Shown here piece after piece: positions 7,821 to 11,316 of a stretch of DNA of 11,316 nucleotides. Position 1 is the stretch's first letter, and the number at the start of each line of letters is the position of its first letter. Below the pieces are notes generated by a model, which was not told the origin of the DNA, searched no databases, and saw nothing but the letters and a program-made list of their open reading frames with translations. Made by a program: the position numbers and the translations under genes. The DNA is from Chlorobiota bacterium (GTDB taxonomy: Bacteria; Bacteroidota; Bacteroidia; Bacteroidales; F082). Location of the stretch: NCBI GenBank assembly GCA_030619415.1, contig JAUXBM010000024.1:1-11316 (forward strand), read 5' to 3'.

Positions 7821-7970
7821 TTATTTCGTGCCTACGGCACTTAAAAAAAATATAACTCTTTGTTCTACAGATATATTGTCCCGATGGGACTATGAATCCT
7901 TGCCTCGTAGAGGCTTAATATTTGTAGAAAAAGAAATGATTCAAACGGTAGCCCCATCGGGGCGAAATAT
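7821..7970. repeat. Composite palindromic element of four 13-base hairpins in the fahA-flavin reductase gap
   Basis: Four hairpins, each with a 5-bp GC-rich stem and a 3-base loop, lie in the 307-base gap: A GTGCCTACGGCAC at 7828-7840, B GTCCCGATGGGAC at 7878-7890, C GCCTCGTAGAGGC at 7902-7914 and D GCCCCATCGGGGC at 7951-7963. Stem sequences differ but every pair stays complementary. The layout mirrors about position 7896: A and D are outermost, B and C innermost, and TTCTACAGATAT (7863-7874) faces ATATTTGTAGAA (7918-7929) at 11 of 12 positions. The outer flanks also match in inverted order (TATTTCG at 7822-7828 and CGAAATA at 7963-7969). Loops alternate between TAC/GTA and GAT/ATC types. This resembles a REP/BIME- or MITE-like element. 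The 60-codon open frame across it (7795-7977) is judged non-coding. The rest of the gap (7971-8093) is AT-rich, with no promoter that I would call. Confidence 0.8.
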
Positions 7971-8093
7971 GAAATAAATACATAAGGATAGATTATTCGC
8001 AAGATATTTGAAATGTTTTTCCGGATAACAATATATTGAAATGTACATCATTCCCATTCAGCCAACTGGCCAAGACTAATCTAAAAATAAATT

Positions 8094-8966
8094 ATGAAAC
8101 AAATCGATCCGCAAAGTATCTCTCCTGTTGATCTCCACAAAATTTTATTGGGTGGGGTAGCCCCCAGGCCCATTGCTTTTGCAAGTACAGTTGATGCTGA
8201 GGGAAACCCAAACCTTTCACCATTTAGCTTTTACAATGCTTTCGGTGTAAATCCTTCCACCTTAATTTTTTCGCCGTCACGCCGTGGCAGGGATAACACC
8301 ACCAAGCATACACTTGAGAACCTCAAAGAAGTACCCGAAGTAGTACTGAATGCTGTGACTTTTGAGATGGTACAACAAATGAGCCTGGCAAGTACTGAGT
8401 ATCCAAAAGGTGTAAATGAATTTGAAAAGGCTGGTTTCACAGCCATTGAAAGTGTAAAGATCAAACCTTTCCGTGTAAAGGAATCACCGCTGCAGTTTGA
8501 ATGTAAAGTAAGAGAGATTATTGAAACCGGTGGCAAAGGCGGCTCGGCAAACCTTGTTGTTTGTGAAATAATATATGTCCATGTCGATGAAAATATCCTG
8601 GATGATGACGGCGTTATTAATCAAAGCAAAATTGACCTGGTAGGCCGGATGGGACGCAATTGTTATGTGCGGGCCTCCGGCGATGCATTATTTGATATAC
8701 CAAAACCCTTAACAACACTGGGTATTGGAGTGGATAGTTTGCCTGAAGCCGTCAGGCTGAGTAGCATACTCACCGGTAATGATTTAGGTCAGCTTGGTAA
8801 TCTGGAAAAATTGCCAACCGAAAAAATGATCCTGGAATTTGTTTCTCGGATGAGTGTTGACAAACTTAAATCGGATATCGTGTTTTTGCACAAGCGTGCA
8901 CAGGAATTAATCGCATTTGGGCGCGCCAGCGACGCCCTCAAATTATTATTGGCCGTTGAGGACTAA
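8094..8966 (+). CDS. Flavin reductase family protein (FMN-binding split barrel) with helical C-terminal extension
   Basis: The 290-residue protein starts with a flavin-reductase-like FMN-binding split-barrel domain (about 1-205). Family motifs include APRPIAFASTVDAEG at 23-37, NLSPFSFYNAFGVNP at 40-54 and VGRMGRNCY at 183-191. Such proteins bind FMN and typically reduce it with NAD(P)H or act as flavoprotein partners. Residues about 210-290 form an alpha-helical extension (LEKLPTEKMILEFVSRMS, then LHKRAQELIAFGRASDALK) that is not part of the core domain. The gene is on the same strand as hmgA-hppD-fahA but 307 bases downstream, with a palindromic element between. I recall flavin reductase genes beside tyrosine catabolic genes in other Bacteroidota, so a link is plausible, but no step in that pathway requires it and its substrate is unknown. 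Its TAA overlaps the stop codon of the convergent methyltransferase gene. The start ATG is preceded by AT-rich DNA without a Shine-Dalgarno sequence. Confidence 0.9.
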   Translation: MKQIDPQSISPVDLHKILLGGVAPRPIAFASTVDAEGNPNLSPFSFYNAFGVNPSTLIFSPSRRGRDNTTKHTLENLKEVPEVVLNAVTFEMVQQMSLASTEYPKGVNEFEKAGFTAIESVKIKPFRVKESPLQFECKVREIIETGGKGGSANLVVCEIIYVHVDENILDDDGVINQSKIDLVGRMGRNCYVRASGDALFDIPKPLTTLGIGVDSLPEAVRLSSILTGNDLGQLGNLEKLPTEKMILEFVSRMSVDKLKSDIVFLHKRAQELIAFGRASDALKLLLAVED

Positions 8967-9820
8967 TTTTTGTTTTGCTTTTTTGCGAAAAGAAGAACTT
9001 TATAATTCCACAAACCTTCCTTCAATGCTTTATACTGATATTTTCCTGACAGGTAATGCGTTTTGGCATATCGGCTTGTATTGTGAAATGTGTTGTAGAT
9101 TATTGACGGGATAGCTCCCATTAAATAGGAACGGTACATGATTTTAGATGAGGGCGCAATATTATTGGTGACATTCACATTTTTAATAAGTTGGAATCCT
9201 TCGTTTTGAAATATTTTCAGGTAGGGTTTTTCGTGTATAATATCTGCCAGGCTCCAGCAGTCTTCCCATTTTTTCATCCAATTATTTGGATCCTTCTTGT
9301 TGTTGTCATTTCTGAAATAATCAGCGATGACCAACTTCCCACCCGGTTTCAGAACCCGAAAGGCCTCTTTCGCAAAATTTTTTTTATTCACCGCGGAAGT
9401 AAGGCTTTCAATGGCCCAGATAGTGTCGAAAGTATGATCAGGAAAAGAAGTGTTGGTATAATCCTCAAGACCAAAATCAACAAGATGGGAAAGTTCTAAT
9501 TCTTCGTTTTTTTGCCTGGCGTACTCAAATTGTTTTTCGCTTAAGGTTATTCCCGAAACTTTAGCATTTCGTTGTTTGGCAAGATAAAACGCGGAGCCAC
9601 CAACACCACAGCCCGCATCAAGAATCCGCTCATGAGGTTGAATGTCTGCCAACTCCATCATAAACCGATTGGTGTTTACTAAGGCTTCCTGGAAATTACG
9701 TGTATCCTCATCCCATAAACCATAGTGAACAGCTAACGATTGGTTCAGTTTCCACCATTTTTGGTAATGGTTTAGCGTCTGATCGTAGTAATCAGCAATA
9801 TTTTTGGAATGCCTGTTCAT
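8963..9820 (-). CDS. Class I SAM-dependent methyltransferase (Methyltransf_11/UbiE-like)
   Basis: The 285-residue protein has the full Rossmann-type motif set for S-adenosylmethionine binding: motif I ILDAGCGVGGSA at 66-77, VSGITLSEKQ at 88-97 (post-I), FDTIWAIESL at 131-140 (motif II) and LKPGGKLVIADY at 157-168 (motif III). The N-terminal YYDQTLNHYQKWWKL and HYGLWDEDT motifs recall tocopherol/sterol C-methyltransferase-like small-molecule enzymes, so a lipid, quinone or other small acceptor is more likely than nucleic acid. This is inference; the acceptor cannot be deduced. The C-terminal 80 residues form a cap-like region (MYRSYLMGAIPSIIYNTF). The ATG overlaps the stop of the upstream membrane-protein gene as ATGA, which implies translational coupling. 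The gene ends by overlapping the flavin reductase gene tail to tail by four bases, leaving no room for a separate terminator. Confidence 0.92.
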   Translation of the reverse strand: MNRHSKNIADYYDQTLNHYQKWWKLNQSLAVHYGLWDEDTRNFQEALVNTNRFMMELADIQPHERILDAGCGVGGSAFYLAKQRNAKVSGITLSEKQFEYARQKNEELELSHLVDFGLEDYTNTSFPDHTFDTIWAIESLTSAVNKKNFAKEAFRVLKPGGKLVIADYFRNDNNKKDPNNWMKKWEDCWSLADIIHEKPYLKIFQNEGFQLIKNVNVTNNIAPSSKIMYRSYLMGAIPSIIYNTFHNTSRYAKTHYLSGKYQYKALKEGLWNYKVLLFAKKQNKN

Positions 9821-11214
9821 TCAATTGTTTTCGATTCTTTCGACGATCGATAGAATTGTATCAAACCAATGATGGCAAGAAAGGGTAAAAGCCATATCAT
9901 TTTACAACCCAGTCTGTTGATGGCGTTTGCAAAGGTGCCCGATACCCAGGCATTTAATAAAATACCAAGACTGAAAATGAGTAGAACAGACGTAAATTCT
10001 GCAATAAAAATTCCACCTTTAAACAGCAGAAAAATAACCACTACAACTGAGATTATTATTACAAAGGTGAAAAGAATATTCCAGCTATCTGTAAATCCGA
10101 ATTCATTGTTCATTTGCTTCGACGCACGGTACAATTCCAAATCACTTGGAATATAGCGAACCATTCTGTCGTAGGGCAGTGTGCCTTCCAGAAAAACGCC
10201 ATTGCTATCGTTTATTTTGAACGTGATGAGTTGGTCAAGGGTGGCAATTATTGAAGCTTTAATGTGTAGCAGGATGTATTTTGGAGTGGTCAGCGTTCTG
10301 AAGATGATGGTATTAAATTCCTTTTCTGTCCCTTTCCAGCTACCCATTTTGTAGACAGGACTTTCATCATCCCAAACAAATTGAAATGCCCTTTTGGGCA
10401 GTTTATCTTTATACAGACAAAGTTGGTATTCTTCTGACGGACAATGATCATCGAGAAAAACTTTTAAAATCCCATGTTCGGCCATCGCTCCCATGAAGAA
10501 TACATGTTTTGATTTTGCCGATGCTGATAACATTGTTGTAAAAGCCATGCCTGTTACTATTATCAGAAATATCATCGACTTGAAACTTAAGGTTGAATTT
10601 ACCGGTAGTATCCTGATCCATTTTATGATAACAAGCGTTACAATCAGCGCAACATTAAAACTGATGTGCGAAAGGTGCATGGAAGTAGATAATAAAAAAA
10701 GAAAATATAGCAGGACCTTGTCTTTAATAGAAGGATTACCAATTGCAAGTATAGAAACGATAATAACAGAGAGTGAAGTAAAAATATCAGGCATTACCTG
10801 GCTTACTGTCCACGATAAGCCTGTAAACATCGATAAAACTGCTATGGTTAATAGGATAACTCCAACATGAATTCCATTAAATAAACTCCGCATTAATTTG
10901 AAAATCAGGAAGGAGACAATGTATGCCTGGGATAAAATCACGGTCCATAAAGTCAAGCCATTTAAACTAAATACCCTGACGAAAAGACAATAGGTTATTG
11001 GTCTGTCGATGGGTGTCTCAAGGTCAAAACCATTGGCGACATAAGTTGAAAGGTCGTGGTAGATGATTGGATATCCATTGTAAAGGGCGTCAATTATTAA
11101 AATAAGGGCGCCAATCAAGTAAAAAAGTGGTTGGGTAAGTTTTATTCGCACAGGCAAATTTAGAAAAACTATATTGGAGAAATCAATTTGCTTTACCGGC
11201 CAACGAAAGGCCAT
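9817..11214 (-). CDS. Multi-pass membrane protein of unknown function
   Basis: The 465-residue protein has about seven hydrophobic segments in its first half (roughly 28-46, 88-108, 114-132, 141-158, 166-182, 184-202, 212-230). A soluble stretch follows at about 231-375, then three more segments (about 378-398, 402-420, 437-455). The loop after the first segment carries GYPIIYHDLSTYV and PIDRPITYCLFVR, which looks like the aspartate-bearing first loop of GT-C-type glycosyltransferase-like proteins. The soluble stretch has HCPSEEYQLCLYKDKLP, with Cys258 and Cys266, and FVWDDESPVYKMGSWKG. I recall such motifs in uncharacterised membrane proteins, so a conserved but unnamed family is likely; no enzyme activity is claimed. 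It is coupled to the methyltransferase by an ATGA overlap. The ATG at 11214 makes it overlap the upstream partial frame by 32 bases. A GTG at 11151 (codon 22) would avoid this and place the first membrane segment near the N-terminus, so the start is uncertain. Confidence 0.8.
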   Translation of the reverse strand: MAFRWPVKQIDFSNIVFLNLPVRIKLTQPLFYLIGALILIIDALYNGYPIIYHDLSTYVANGFDLETPIDRPITYCLFVRVFSLNGLTLWTVILSQAYIVSFLIFKLMRSLFNGIHVGVILLTIAVLSMFTGLSWTVSQVMPDIFTSLSVIIVSILAIGNPSIKDKVLLYFLFLLSTSMHLSHISFNVALIVTLVIIKWIRILPVNSTLSFKSMIFLIIVTGMAFTTMLSASAKSKHVFFMGAMAEHGILKVFLDDHCPSEEYQLCLYKDKLPKRAFQFVWDDESPVYKMGSWKGTEKEFNTIIFRTLTTPKYILLHIKASIIATLDQLITFKINDSNGVFLEGTLPYDRMVRYIPSDLELYRASKQMNNEFGFTDSWNILFTFVIIISVVVVIFLLFKGGIFIAEFTSVLLIFSLGILLNAWVSGTFANAINRLGCKMIWLLPFLAIIGLIQFYRSSKESKTIE

Positions 11215-11316
11215 TTGAAATCAGTTTTTTTAAATGAGGTTGCGTACCGACCAGGACTTCAAGTTTTGTTGATATTTCTGTTCTCAGCTTACCATTCGTC
11301 GGATTATCATTCACTA
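11183..11316 (-). CDS. Possible 3' end of an unrecognised gene cut by the window edge
   Basis: On the minus strand only one frame stays open from the window edge, for 43 sense codons ending in TGA at 11183-11185. The other two frames hit stops within the first nine bases. The peptide (…TKLEVLVGTQPHLKKLIS… then NGLSLAGKAN) has a normal mix of residues with an amphipathic helical look, as at the end of a globular protein. It lies immediately upstream of the membrane-protein gene in the same direction and overlaps its annotated start by 32 bases, so it could be the preceding operon member. I do not recognise the family, and 43 codons in AT-rich DNA is weak evidence by itself. Confidence 0.45.
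   Translation of the reverse strand, partial: VNDNPTNGKLRTEISTKLEVLVGTQPHLKKLISNGLSLAGKAN

Noticed and set aside
7828..7963. Possible small CRISPR-like array formed by the four short repeats
   Set aside because: Units are hairpins with different stems, spacing alternates between 49-50 and 24 bases, and they are arranged in inverted symmetry, unlike direct repeats with uniform spacers. No cas gene is present.
7795..7977. 60-codon open frame between fahA and the flavin reductase gene
   Set aside because: It is almost wholly made of the four hairpins and their linkers. The peptide has no domain character (repeated proline, arginine and glycine motifs come from the palindromes), so it is read as a repeat element and not as a gene.
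8003..8010. GATATTTG as a -7 promoter element for the flavin reductase gene
   Set aside because: It misses the first consensus base, has no convincing -33 partner and lies more than 80 bases from the start codon.
8917..9114. 65-codon + strand frame across the convergent gene junction
   Set aside because: It overlaps the ends of both the flavin reductase and the methyltransferase genes out of frame, and its peptide has no domain character.
10493..10870. 125-codon + strand frame opposite the membrane protein gene
   Set aside because: It is antisense to membrane-spanning segments, and long antisense frames often arise there because of codon bias. No independent support was found.

Overview
The window looks like a chromosomal segment from an aerobic or facultatively aerobic member of the Bacteroidota. 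The evidence is a TonB-dependent receptor with the N-terminal carboxypeptidase-regulatory-like domain typical of that phylum, a TAnnTTTG-type -7 promoter element before one gene, starts without clear Shine-Dalgarno sequences, AT-rich intergenic DNA, and oxygen-dependent tyrosine catabolism. Genus and species cannot be told from the sequence. I see no tRNA, rRNA, CRISPR array, transposase or phage gene.

Layout. Positions 1-2446 carry an outer-membrane TonB-dependent receptor with no SusD partner in view. At 2547-3695 is a stand-alone AAA ATPase of the DUF4143 type. The centre (3977-7786) is a homogentisate-pathway cluster on the + strand in the order hmgA, hppD, fahA. A flavin-reductase-family gene (8094-8966) follows in the same orientation. 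The right part is on the - strand: an unrecognised partial gene at the window edge, a multi-pass membrane protein of unknown function (9817-11214) and a class I SAM-dependent methyltransferase (8963-9820). The last two overlap by 4 bases (ATGA) and should be co-transcribed. The methyltransferase and the flavin reductase converge with their stop codons overlapping.

How the genes work together. HppD converts 4-hydroxyphenylpyruvate to homogentisate, HmgA opens the ring to maleylacetoacetate, and FahA splits fumarylacetoacetate into fumarate and acetoacetate. The maleylacetoacetate isomerase that joins HmgA to FahA, and a tyrosine aminotransferase, are not encoded here. The metal ligands and catalytic residues expected for the three enzymes can be placed, so the genes look functional.

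Non-coding structure. Two intergenic regions of the catabolic cluster hold repeat-like elements: a long interrupted inverted repeat between hmgA and hppD (5161-5292), and a composite of four 13-base hairpins arranged almost symmetrically around one axis between fahA and the flavin reductase (about 7821-7970). The second is the most unusual structure in the window and resembles a REP/BIME- or MITE-like element. A degenerate 24-base tandem duplication lies upstream of hmgA. I found no convincing new multi-gene system; the protein-coding genes belong to known families, apart from the uncharacterised membrane protein and the partial gene beside it.
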